Shown: piece after piece, positions 25,849-33,461 of the stretch | Layout: every line of letters starts with the position of its first letter | How positions within the stretch are numbered: the first letter of the stretch is position 1 | Assembly (NCBI GenBank): GCA_009926405.1 | Contig: RFOZ01000001.1 | Location: 15,904-79,903, forward strand | DNA length: 64,000 nucleotides | Direction of reading: 5' to 3' | Source of the DNA: Cytophagia bacterium | GTDB taxonomy: Bacteria > Bacteroidota > Bacteroidia > UBA7662 | Position numbers and translations under genes: made by a program | The notes under the pieces: model-generated | What the model saw: only the letters and a program-made list of their open reading frames with translations | The model's database searches: none | Told to the model about the DNA's origin: nothing

Positions 25849-28026
25849 TTAAACCCCTCCTAACGCTCGGACCAAGACCCATTCAATACCTAACAAAAGA
25901 GATATCAGAATCCAAGTCCAGATCGAACGCAACCAGGAAGTAGCAACCAAGCTTAGGCTGCTTTCAGGCCGAATGGTCGGGTGTGACTTGATTTTTTGAT
26001 ATAATCTTTCGAGAGCAAGTGCTCGAGATTTTGGGTCCCAGGCATCCATGCGGACATAGGTTCCGTTGGTTTGCTTCGCCAGACTTTGGAGTAGGTTGTG
26101 ATCGCCCGGTTCGTCCGGGTTTTCGAGGCCAAAGGATTGAACGGCCAAGACTCCTTTCTTTTCAAGAGGCTGTCCGTTGGCGGATGTGGTGGCGGTGTAA
26201 CGGTAGGTTCCAGCGGCTAAACGACCCAAATTAAGGCGGTATCCCAATCCGTCCGGGATCATCGTCGCATCGCTGACAAGGCGATCCTTTTGGTAAAGCT
26301 GGAATCGCAGGGTGTTTTGGTTGTCAAATTCACCTTGCGCATTGCGTAGACTGCCTTCGATGAGGACTTGCTGCGTTTCGTTAAAGAAAGGCCGAACCGG
26401 TCGAATTTCCAGACCTTCGGAAGCTTGACCGCCCAAAAGCAGGGAAACGGTTTTGTAAACCAGTTCCTCCAAAGGGGAGGTTGAAACGGAACCTCCTTGG
26501 CTGGAGCGATCATCCGAATTCAGGGCCAATCGCCAGCGCCACAAACCCTCGCCCCAGAGGTAGGCTCTTGCCGGACGGCTTTTGTATTCCACAACCCATA
26601 AAGGTCGCTGGGTGACGACCCGTTCCTTTTGTTGGTACAACAAGGTTGTCGAAACGGGGGATTCGACCGGGCCCACCGAAGGTGCGTTAAGAGGCGGAAG
26701 ACGACGCATTCCTTCGGCGAGCTGTCCTCCAGGAAGGAAGGCATTCCAGCGTTGATTTAGAACCGGGAGTACCTGAGCCAAAGGAACCGAGGCCAAGGAA
26801 GGTCCCTCCGGCCAGAGCCGCCAATCGCTGGCTGCACCACCCATCCACCAAAGGGGTTTTCCTTTTTGTAGAATTTTTTGGAGTAAGTCGGCCTCGCCGG
26901 CTTCCGGGTTGGCCGAAGGCCATTGATGCCAGATGGTGAGGTCTGCGGATGGATCTGCGGCGGCTTTGCGCAGGCCTTGCAGGCCGTATTCCAATTCCAC
27001 TACGTAGTTTTTGGTTTGTTCCAAGAGGCTTCGCAGAACCCCCAAGTCCGGGTGTGGGGCCTTTGCAAGCAATAGCAGTCGTTTTTTGGTCCGAACCGCT
27101 TCGACAAAGGCCAATCGTTCTGGGGCATCCTTAACCTTGTTCTGCTCAGTGGAGCCGCTCAGGCTGCGGCCTCTGAAACGGATGGCATACAAACCTTCTT
27201 CGCCAATGGAAACTTTGAAACGAATGGTTTGCTGGGAGGTGCCCGCACCGGGTTGCCAAACACGACGTTCGGTTAGGCGGGGTGAGTCCAAACCGGTGGA
27301 AACCAAGGCTTCGATTTGCAAGGATTGACCGGACATGTGATGACAGCGCACAGGGATTTCTATTTCCAAATCGCTATGGGCTTCAACGCGTTCGGGAACG
27401 GTCGGTGTGCCGAGGGTCCATGCGGGTTTTTTGCCTTGGTCTGAACCGCAGCCCAAGGTCATCACCGGGGCTTGATAGGTTCCAAAAAAGGACTGAGGTT
27501 CAATTCCTTGGTTAAAAAGGCCATCACTGACAAGAACCCACGCGGCGATGGTTTCCAACCCTGCTTGGTCCGAAGTCCAGTTGGCCAGGGGCTCGGTGGA
27601 TGTCAGGCTTTGGTTCAACCGCACCGAATTTGCCTGGGATGGGTTGAGGCGATTGGCGCCTGCTCCATAGCCTACCACATCAACGCGATGGGTCCCTTGG
27701 AGTTTTTGGGTGAATTCCAAAGCAAAAGATCGCAATTCATCGGGCGTGATGCCGGGTCGGTTCATGGACTGGCTTTGGTCCAAAGCCAGGACTACCAAAG
27801 GCGGTTGAACGCTTCGCTCTTCCCGCATCCAGGTGGGGTCAAAACAAAGCAGTACCAACAAAAAAACGGCCAATCCGCGCAGCGTTCCCAACAACAGGCG
27901 ACCCTTCCTCAAAGGTTGGTTCGGACGATGGAAACCGTGTCTTGCCCATGCCCAGGCGAAACCTGCGGCGGCGGACAAAGGCAGAACCCAATACGGGGAA
28001 CCCCAACCCAGTTCCAAATATCCCAT
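25849..28026 (-). CDS. Membrane-anchored von Willebrand factor A-like protein
   Basis: This 725-residue protein has two N-terminal hydrophobic segments (about 11-28 and 44-62), a VWA-like domain, a long central region without recognised domain, and a C-terminal transmembrane helix (about 697-720). The metal-ion adhesion site is suggested by D83-x-S85-x-S87 in LALDQSQSMN and by the later VLVSDGLFNQG. The topology resembles Bacteroidota BatA-type and glutamine-amidotransferase-like VWA membrane proteins, which are thought to act in envelope or stress functions. The exact role is unknown. It starts 11 bases after the fabG stop and is followed by the lipoprotein gene. Confidence 0.85.
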   Translation of the reverse strand: MGYLELGWGSPYWVLPLSAAAGFAWAWARHGFHRPNQPLRKGRLLLGTLRGLAVFLLVLLCFDPTWMREERSVQPPLVVLALDQSQSMNRPGITPDELRSFALEFTQKLQGTHRVDVVGYGAGANRLNPSQANSVRLNQSLTSTEPLANWTSDQAGLETIAAWVLVSDGLFNQGIEPQSFFGTYQAPVMTLGCGSDQGKKPAWTLGTPTVPERVEAHSDLEIEIPVRCHHMSGQSLQIEALVSTGLDSPRLTERRVWQPGAGTSQQTIRFKVSIGEEGLYAIRFRGRSLSGSTEQNKVKDAPERLAFVEAVRTKKRLLLLAKAPHPDLGVLRSLLEQTKNYVVELEYGLQGLRKAAADPSADLTIWHQWPSANPEAGEADLLQKILQKGKPLWWMGGAASDWRLWPEGPSLASVPLAQVLPVLNQRWNAFLPGGQLAEGMRRLPPLNAPSVGPVESPVSTTLLYQQKERVVTQRPLWVVEYKSRPARAYLWGEGLWRWRLALNSDDRSSQGGSVSTSPLEELVYKTVSLLLGGQASEGLEIRPVRPFFNETQQVLIEGSLRNAQGEFDNQNTLRFQLYQKDRLVSDATMIPDGLGYRLNLGRLAAGTYRYTATTSANGQPLEKKGVLAVQSFGLENPDEPGDHNLLQSLAKQTNGTYVRMDAWDPKSRALALERLYQKIKSHPTIRPESSLSLVATSWLRSIWTWILISLLLGIEWVLVRALGGV

Positions 28027-28037
28027 GGTTTAAAGAC

Positions 28038-28796
28038 CTAGGCGGGGTCCAATCCTCCGCATACATTCCAGCATTGGCCCGTAACATAAGAAGCCCGGTC
28101 GGATGCCAGGAAGGCAATGATTTCAGATACTTCTTCGACCGTTCCCGGTCGTCCCAAGGGGATTTTGGCATTCCATGCCTCCGAGACAGCCGGGTCCAAT
28201 TGGCCGGTCATTTCGGTTTCGATGTAACCGGGCGCAACGGCGTTGCATCGAATGTTACGAGATCCCAATTCGCGGGCCAAGGACTGGGTGAAAGCAATGA
28301 CACCTGCCTTGGATGCTGCGTAATTGCTCTGCCCTGCGTTCCCACCGCGCCCAACCACCGATGACAAATTGATGATGCTGCCTTTGCGGTTTTTCATGAG
28401 GTGGCGAACCGCATGTTTACAAACATTGAAGACGGATTTCAGATTGTTATCCATCACCTGATCCCATTGTTCCTCGGTCATCCGGATCAGCAATTGATCC
28501 CTGGTAATCCCTGCGTTGTTAACGATGATTTCGAGACCTCCAAAATCTTCCAGGATTTGCTCAATCAACTTTTCGGCCTGGTTATAATCAGCAGCATCCG
28601 AGGCGTAGGCCCGAGCACGGACCCCCATGGCCTGCAATTCTTTCTCAAGTTCCAGGGCTGATTCTTGGGAGGATTTGTAGGTAAAGGCAATATCGGCTCC
28701 CTGAGAGGCCAACTTGCGGGCGATGCCCATTCCAATTCCCCGGCTACCGCCGGTGACCAAGGCTATTTTGCCTTGAAGAAGTGTATTTGTGTCCAT
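28038..28796 (-). CDS. fabG: 3-oxoacyl-[acyl-carrier-protein] reductase
   Basis: This 252-residue short-chain dehydrogenase probably reduces 3-oxoacyl-ACP with NADPH in fatty-acid synthesis. The Rossmann motif TGGSRGIG is at residues 15-22, NNAG at 93-96, and the catalytic Asn118, Ser146, Tyr159 and Lys163 (YAASK) are all present. GNAGQSNYAASKAG followed by GYIETEMT is FabG-like. I start at the ATG at 28796. A perfect -7 element ends only 5 bases upstream, so the frame that extends to 28838 is not used. Other short-chain dehydrogenase activities cannot be excluded. Confidence 0.9.
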   Translation of the reverse strand: MDTNTLLQGKIALVTGGSRGIGMGIARKLASQGADIAFTYKSSQESALELEKELQAMGVRARAYASDAADYNQAEKLIEQILEDFGGLEIIVNNAGITRDQLLIRMTEEQWDQVMDNNLKSVFNVCKHAVRHLMKNRKGSIINLSSVVGRGGNAGQSNYAASKAGVIAFTQSLARELGSRNIRCNAVAPGYIETEMTGQLDPAVSEAWNAKIPLGRPGTVEEVSEIIAFLASDRASYVTGQCWNVCGGLDPA

Positions 28797-28801
28797 GGGA
28801 A

Positions 28802-28809
28802 CAAAGATA
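28802..28809 (-). promoter_or_regulatory. -7 element directly before fabG
   Basis: TATCTTTG (minus strand, followed by T) matches TAnnTTTGY exactly and ends 5 bases before the fabG ATG, in the gap after the SAM hydrolase gene. If used, the transcript would be leaderless or nearly so. No clear -33 element lies at 19-21 bases. Confidence 0.4.
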
Positions 28810-28846
28810 AACCAGCCTTCGCGTCCTGTCAGGAGCAAAGCTTCCC

Positions 28847-29674
28847 TCAGGAGCGTTGAATCATCACTTTGTCCTGAACCCTTAGTCCAAGCAAGGACTC
28901 GGCGTGGTTGTTGGCCAGGGCAATTTCGAGGTAACCCATGGCATTGTAGAGCAGCACAAGGTGCTGTCCTTCCACCGCATGGTAATGGCCCTGAATCCGA
29001 TCGCTGCGGTTTTCGTGTCGTAGGTTGGAGCGAAGCAGCACCTCAAAGGGTCGATCGGCCACAAAGGTTTCAACGGTCCCTTGGTCCAGGTTGGTGTGGA
29101 GGTTTCCGTAACTATCCGCATAGAGGACCCGGCCATGCAAAACGCCGTTTTGTTCGTAAACCTTTTCCTGCCACATCCCAACGGTATCCGGCAGGGGCTC
29201 CTGCCAAGGTTCGGGTGCTTTGGTTCTTGAAGGATCTTGCCCCAAGGCATGAATCAGCATACCCAAGGGCCCGTCCAGCCAATCCAGCAAGGCAAAGCCG
29301 GCCTTGGGTCGTGGTACGGTCAAGGGGTAGCGCTGTACGGGTGGGCTTTCATCCCCTTCAACCAGCAACGGGACCAGGCCTTTGTCTGGCAAGGCAAACC
29401 AATGGCCCTGATAACGGACCACGATAAAGGATGGCCAAGGGCTTTCTTGTTCCTTGGTTCGATACCCCACATCCAACAAATGCACCGTACCCGGTGGAAA
29501 AAAAGGGAAGGCGGTTTTGAGGACATAAACAGCCTCAAGCAAGTCATATTTGCTAATATTGTGTGAAATATCCTCGGTTCGCCCATGCGGAAACCTGCTC
29601 AACAATCGTCCTCTCAGCATCGCGACATATGGATCGCGCAGTCCGTAATCGGTGGTGAGGGTGACAAGAGCCAT
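28847..29674 (-). CDS. S-adenosyl-L-methionine hydrolase (DUF62/SAM hydroxide adenosyltransferase)
   Basis: This 275-residue protein belongs to the DUF62 family, which splits SAM with water to adenosine and methionine and includes the fluorinase/chlorinase enzymes. The N-terminus VTLTTDYGLRDPYVAMLRG has the Asp of the active site, and HNISKYDLLEAVYVL matches the second conserved block. The C-terminal beta domain has YADSYGNLHTNL. It faces phoH across an 86-base divergent gap, with purC beyond, a frequent Bacteroidota arrangement. The physiological role remains unclear. It is the first gene of a leftward group with fabG, the VWA protein and a lipoprotein. Confidence 0.88.
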   Translation of the reverse strand: MALVTLTTDYGLRDPYVAMLRGRLLSRFPHGRTEDISHNISKYDLLEAVYVLKTAFPFFPPGTVHLLDVGYRTKEQESPWPSFIVVRYQGHWFALPDKGLVPLLVEGDESPPVQRYPLTVPRPKAGFALLDWLDGPLGMLIHALGQDPSRTKAPEPWQEPLPDTVGMWQEKVYEQNGVLHGRVLYADSYGNLHTNLDQGTVETFVADRPFEVLLRSNLRHENRSDRIQGHYHAVEGQHLVLLYNAMGYLEIALANNHAESLLGLRVQDKVMIQRS

Positions 29675-29705
29675 GGGGAACGCTAAACGAAGCAGAGACC
29701 GACCT

Positions 29706-29733
29706 CAAATTTATTCCAAAGCCACCAAAGCAA
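29706..29733 (-). promoter_or_regulatory. Promoter of the SAM hydrolase operon
   Basis: On the minus strand TAAATTTG (29713-29706) matches TAnnTTTG and ends 31 bases before the ATG at 29674. A TTG at 29733-29731 lies 17 bases upstream, slightly closer than the 19-21 consensus. No equally good element is seen for phoH on the other strand. Confidence 0.45.
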
Positions 29734-29760
29734 CGCCTTTTGCCTCACCTTAACGAACCG

Positions 29761-30735
29761 ATGGAATTTGACATCACGGGAATGGATCCCTTGGGATTCT
29801 ATGGCGCTGGAAACGCCCGACAGGATCGATTGCAAGCGGCTTTTCCGGAGCTCAAAATGACAATGCGGGGGAGTCGCCTCAGCTTGGAGGGAACCGAGCA
29901 GGCCATGAACCGGTTTCAAATCTTGTGGGAACGATTGATACGCTCCTATAGCCTGGGACAGGGTGTTTTGAGCGATGATGCCTTCAACGAAGCCATGGCC
30001 GGCCTGGAGTCCCGGCATCGTGACGCGAATCCGGTTTTTGATCCTTCCCCCAAAACAGCTTTGGTGCATGGGCCCAACGGCCTCATCGTGCGGGCACGTA
30101 CCCCAAATCAGCAGCGGATGGTGGATGCTATGGACCGATGTGATTTGTTGTTTGCCTTGGGTCCGGCGGGATCCGGCAAAACCTATACCGCGGTGGCCCT
30201 CGCTGTTCGTTCCCTCAAAAACAAAGAGGTCCGAAAAATTATCTTGACCAGACCGGCGGTTGAAGCCGGAGAAAGCCTGGGCTTTCTGCCCGGTGATCTC
30301 AAAGAAAAAGTTGATCCGTATTTGAGGCCGCTTTACGATGCCTTGGAGGACATGCTGCCGCCCCACCGGCTAGCCAAGTATTTGGAGGATGGCCTTATTG
30401 AAGTGGCTCCTTTGGCCTTTATGCGGGGTCGGACCTTGGACAAAGCCTTTGTTATCTTGGACGAGGCCCAGAACTGCACCCCCACCCAGCTCAAAATGTT
30501 TTTGACCCGCATGGGTCCCTCTGCACGATTTATTGTTACGGGGGATTTGACCCAGGTTGATTTGCCGGCCCGTATGGTCTCGGGCTTGGGACCCACCCTG
30601 CAAGTTCTCAAAGGTCTTCCGGGGATTGCGGTGGTTGAACTGAAGGAATCCGATGTGGTCCGTCATCCTCTTGTCAAAGCAATTGTTCAAGCCTACCAAA
30701 ATCAAAATCAAAATCCAAACAACGGTCATGCCTAA
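29761..30735 (+). CDS. PhoH-family ATPase
   Basis: This 324-residue protein is a PhoH-like NTPase. The P-loop GPAGSGKTYTA (about residues 134-144) and Walker B FVILDEAQNCTP (about 229-240) are clear, as is the RPAVEAGESLGFLPGDLKEK signature. The family is linked to RNA metabolism (near YbeY and RNases in other bacteria) but its substrate is not settled. I prefer the ATG at 29761 (MEFDITG) over the TTG at 29740. The last 8 bases overlap the purC start. The C-terminus is a short Gln/Asn run encoded by a small repeat. Confidence 0.92.
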   Translation: MEFDITGMDPLGFYGAGNARQDRLQAAFPELKMTMRGSRLSLEGTEQAMNRFQILWERLIRSYSLGQGVLSDDAFNEAMAGLESRHRDANPVFDPSPKTALVHGPNGLIVRARTPNQQRMVDAMDRCDLLFALGPAGSGKTYTAVALAVRSLKNKEVRKIILTRPAVEAGESLGFLPGDLKEKVDPYLRPLYDALEDMLPPHRLAKYLEDGLIEVAPLAFMRGRTLDKAFVILDEAQNCTPTQLKMFLTRMGPSARFIVTGDLTQVDLPARMVSGLGPTLQVLKGLPGIAVVELKESDVVRHPLVKAIVQAYQNQNQNPNNGHA

Positions 30736-31687
30736 TCCTTTTCCGCAAGCGCCGATTCAATTGCCAGGAATGACCGGTTTTTACCGGGGAAAGGTCCGGG
30801 ATGTTTATTTTCTGGAAGATCGTCGCTTGGTGATGGTTGCATCCGATCGAATTTCGGCCTTTGACGTGGTCTTGCCGGCCGCCATACCACGCAAAGGGGA
30901 GGTGCTGAACCGTACCGCTGCCTATTTCCTGGAAAAAACCCGGGATTTGGTTCCCAATTGGCTCATTAGCAGCCCACACCCCCGTGTTTCCTACGGTTAT
31001 TGTGCCGAACCGATTCCGGTGGAGATGGTGGTTCGGGGTTACTTGTCCGGCCATGCTTGGCGTTGTTATCGGGATGGCGCTCGATCCCTTTGTGGTGTAA
31101 TACTGCCGGAAGGCCTCAAAGAATCCGATCCATTGGATCGCCCCATCCTTACCCCAACCACCAAGGCATCCGAAGGTCACGATCAGGATATTTCTCGTGA
31201 ACAAATTTTGGAGCAGGGCCTGGTTAGCGAAGAGAATTACAAAATCATGGAGGAATATTCGCTGGCTTTGTTTGAACGTGGTCGTCAGATGGCGTTGGAA
31301 CGTGGTTTGATTTTGGTGGATACCAAATATGAATTCGGACTTTTGGATGGCCAAATTCTCCTGATGGACGAAGTGCATACCCCCGATTCATCCCGTTACT
31401 TCTATGCCGATTCTTATCAGGAACTGCAGGATAAAGGCCAACCCCAACAGCAATTATCCAAAGAATTTGTCCGTCAATGGCTGATTGCCAATGGATTCCA
31501 GGGTTTGCCCGGGCAAAAAATTCCAGTCATGACATCCGATTGGATTCATGAAATAAGCGAGCGTTACCAAGCACTGTACCGTCAATTAACAGGTCAGAAT
31601 TTGGGGGCTGTGCAGTCCATGGAGATTGGCCTGGAACCCACCGATTGGGTCGAAGATTTTTTGAAGTATCGTCAAACCTTGAGCTAA
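30728..31687 (+). CDS. purC: Phosphoribosylaminoimidazole-succinocarboxamide synthase
   Basis: SAICAR synthetase (319 residues) joins CAIR and aspartate with ATP in purine synthesis. GKVRDVYFLEDRRLVMVASD, RISAFDV, VRGYLSGHAW, LTPTTKASEGHDQDIS and LVDTKYEFGLLDGQILLMDE are diagnostic. The length and the extended loops put it in the longer, yeast-like class often found in Bacteroidota. The ATG at 30728 lies inside the last codons of phoH, so the two are probably coupled. It converges with the GNAT gene, overlapping by 4 bases. Confidence 0.96.
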   Translation: MPNPFPQAPIQLPGMTGFYRGKVRDVYFLEDRRLVMVASDRISAFDVVLPAAIPRKGEVLNRTAAYFLEKTRDLVPNWLISSPHPRVSYGYCAEPIPVEMVVRGYLSGHAWRCYRDGARSLCGVILPEGLKESDPLDRPILTPTTKASEGHDQDISREQILEQGLVSEENYKIMEEYSLALFERGRQMALERGLILVDTKYEFGLLDGQILLMDEVHTPDSSRYFYADSYQELQDKGQPQQQLSKEFVRQWLIANGFQGLPGQKIPVMTSDWIHEISERYQALYRQLTGQNLGAVQSMEIGLEPTDWVEDFLKYRQTLS

Positions 31688-32628
31688 AGACCAAGGCCCA
31701 TGAAAGTGCCGATATGCCTTTCAATTTTGGCTGGGTTAATATCGGCAATGGTTACCAAAATGCCGGCTTCGTTCACCCGACCAAAGGCGGCGTTGTGAGC
31801 AAAACCAAAATATTTCATGGTAGACGATAAATTCATGTAGGCAGGAAAGAGAGGAGGGACCCGGGTCCCCCATTCCTGGGTTTTTTTGTGGAGGAGATTC
31901 AGTCCTTTTTCGTAGTCCAAATCAACCCATAAATCATTGATTTCTTTGGGTATAGAAAGTTCAACCTCGAATTCACGGCGGGGCTCTACCCAGTGATTTG
32001 AATCGGCAAAATAATGAGTTAAGAAACCGTGAAGTCCAACGAGGGCTTCTTTGGGGTAAGCGTCAAAGACCGTGACTTTGCCGTAGAGGTAACGGATATC
32101 TTTCCTACTCACGGACAGGGCCCCCAATCCATCCCACAGATTGTCCAAAGCAAAGATGCCTTTGCGGTAAGGGCCTTCGGGTTGGTAATCCGGTGCCACA
32201 AAAGCCCGTCCCAACTCAAGGGTGTACGGTAACACATGGTTGCAAAAATCCGGACTGAACGAAAAAAGCGTGTTCGAGGAAAGACGAAAAGCCCCTTGGG
32301 CATCCGGTCCCGTTTTGCGGCATTCCACAAAGCGGTAGGCGGCCATGATTTGACGGTTTTCGGGGTCCCAAACCAGCAATTGTTCGTAGCCATTGGGTTC
32401 CATATCGTAGGTGTCCAGATCACAGGCTTTACCGGTTCCTCCGCCTTCGGACCGAAAACAGAGCTCGCGAAGACGTCCGATTTCCTGCAGGCAGGCCGGT
32501 GCATTGTCTGCATTGACCACGTAGAGCAGGTTGTTGCCTTTGTTGGTGCTGCGTAGCAGGCGTTCAGGCAACAACTCTGCTTCGATCGCTGCGGGGTCTT
32601 GGGCGTTAATGAGAGTCTGCATGGGCAT
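31684..32628 (-). CDS. GNAT-type N-acyltransferase, GlsB/OlsB-like
   Basis: This 314-residue protein belongs to the GNAT-fold group (COG3176, long called hemolysin-like) that includes ornithine-lipid OlsB and the glycine-lipid N-acyltransferase GlsB of Bacteroides. Recognisable parts are AAYRFVECRK near residue 95, LELGRAFVAPDYQ near 137 and KVTVFDAYPKEALVGLHGFL near 185. Members transfer a 3-hydroxyacyl chain from acyl-ACP to the amino group of an amino acid. The gene overlaps the PlsC-like gene upstream by 23 bases, as expected for a two-step lipid pathway. The acceptor amino acid is inferred, not visible. The start may be the ATG at 32628 or at 32622. Confidence 0.82.
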   Translation of the reverse strand: MPMQTLINAQDPAAIEAELLPERLLRSTNKGNNLLYVVNADNAPACLQEIGRLRELCFRSEGGGTGKACDLDTYDMEPNGYEQLLVWDPENRQIMAAYRFVECRKTGPDAQGAFRLSSNTLFSFSPDFCNHVLPYTLELGRAFVAPDYQPEGPYRKGIFALDNLWDGLGALSVSRKDIRYLYGKVTVFDAYPKEALVGLHGFLTHYFADSNHWVEPRREFEVELSIPKEINDLWVDLDYEKGLNLLHKKTQEWGTRVPPLFPAYMNLSSTMKYFGFAHNAAFGRVNEAGILVTIADINPAKIERHIGTFMGLGL

Positions 32629-33445
32629 AGGTTGCGGGGTTGGCTGGGTCTAGGCTGTAAACAAGGGAACGAACGCGCTTGGTCCAAGCGGCATCGCCTT
32701 CGCCGTTGGATAGGCTTTCAGGCTGCAGGGGCGGACCAAGGTGCAGGGTAACTCGTGTGCCGCGTAGGCGGTACATTTCATCCGGCAATAGAATCATTTC
32801 TATATTGGCTTTAATTCCTAATCGTTTACGCCAAGTATAGGTTTTATAAAATCGCTCCGACAACCGTCCTTCAATAAACAATGGAATCAAGGGAATCCGG
32901 TTCTTGCGAGCGAGGGTTATGGCTGTTTTTTTCCAATCCAAATCACCGATTGTTCCGTCATGCCGACGAGAAACCAAACCGGATGGAAAGACAATGATTC
33001 CGTAACCGGAAGCAATTTTGTCCTGTAGGATGGCGAGGTTTTCCTTCGATTGACGGCCGTGTTTATTAACAGGAATAAAAAGCCCTTCCAAAGGCTGAAC
33101 CTGCATCATGATATCGTTGCTCATGGATGCAAAGCGATCCCTTACTTTTCCAATGACATCGTAGATTGCCAGGCCATCCAAACCTCCGAGGGGATGATTG
33201 GCTACCAAAACAAAAGCCCCTTGAACCGGGAGATGCTCCAGACCGTTGGCAGCGACGCTCACCCCAAAATGCCGCAAAACTTCCCTGGCAAAGGGCAGAT
33301 CACGCAGGTGACCGTATTCAGTCAGAAAACGGTTGATTTCGTCTTGGTGAATTAAGCGTTCGAGGGCCTTAAACAACCAAGACGGTATCCAGCGGGCCAG
33401 CCCGGGGTTCTTGGCCTGGAAGGCCGCACGCAGGTTAATTTTCAT
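32606..33445 (-). CDS. PlsC-like O-acyltransferase, GlsA-like
   Basis: This 279-residue protein has the lysophospholipid acyltransferase fold. The active-site block reads VANHPLGGLDGLAI with His84 and Asp90, i.e. H-x5-D in place of the textbook H-x4-D. The FPSGLVSRRHDGTIGDLDWK stretch (about 141-170) is the glycerol-phosphate-binding-type block of the family. Proteins of this subtype sit beside the GNAT partner and, as GlsA in Bacteroides, add the second acyl chain to the N-acylated amino acid. The 23-base overlap with the GNAT gene supports a joint role. It lies directly after glyA, 16 bases. Confidence 0.82.
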   Translation of the reverse strand: MKINLRAAFQAKNPGLARWIPSWLFKALERLIHQDEINRFLTEYGHLRDLPFAREVLRHFGVSVAANGLEHLPVQGAFVLVANHPLGGLDGLAIYDVIGKVRDRFASMSNDIMMQVQPLEGLFIPVNKHGRQSKENLAILQDKIASGYGIIVFPSGLVSRRHDGTIGDLDWKKTAITLARKNRIPLIPLFIEGRLSERFYKTYTWRKRLGIKANIEMILLPDEMYRLRGTRVTLHLGPPLQPESLSNGEGDAAWTKRVRSLVYSLDPANPATYAHADSH

Positions 33446-33461
33446 AGCCCCTTAGGCCTCT

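Noticed and set aside
27472..28041. 189-residue plus-strand frame opposite the VWA gene
   Set aside because: It is antisense to a protein with clear topology and motif, and has no recognisable feature of its own.
28789..29427. 212-residue plus-strand frame opposite the SAM hydrolase gene
   Set aside because: It is Arg/Pro-rich and low in complexity, antisense to a conserved gene, and has no start context of interest.
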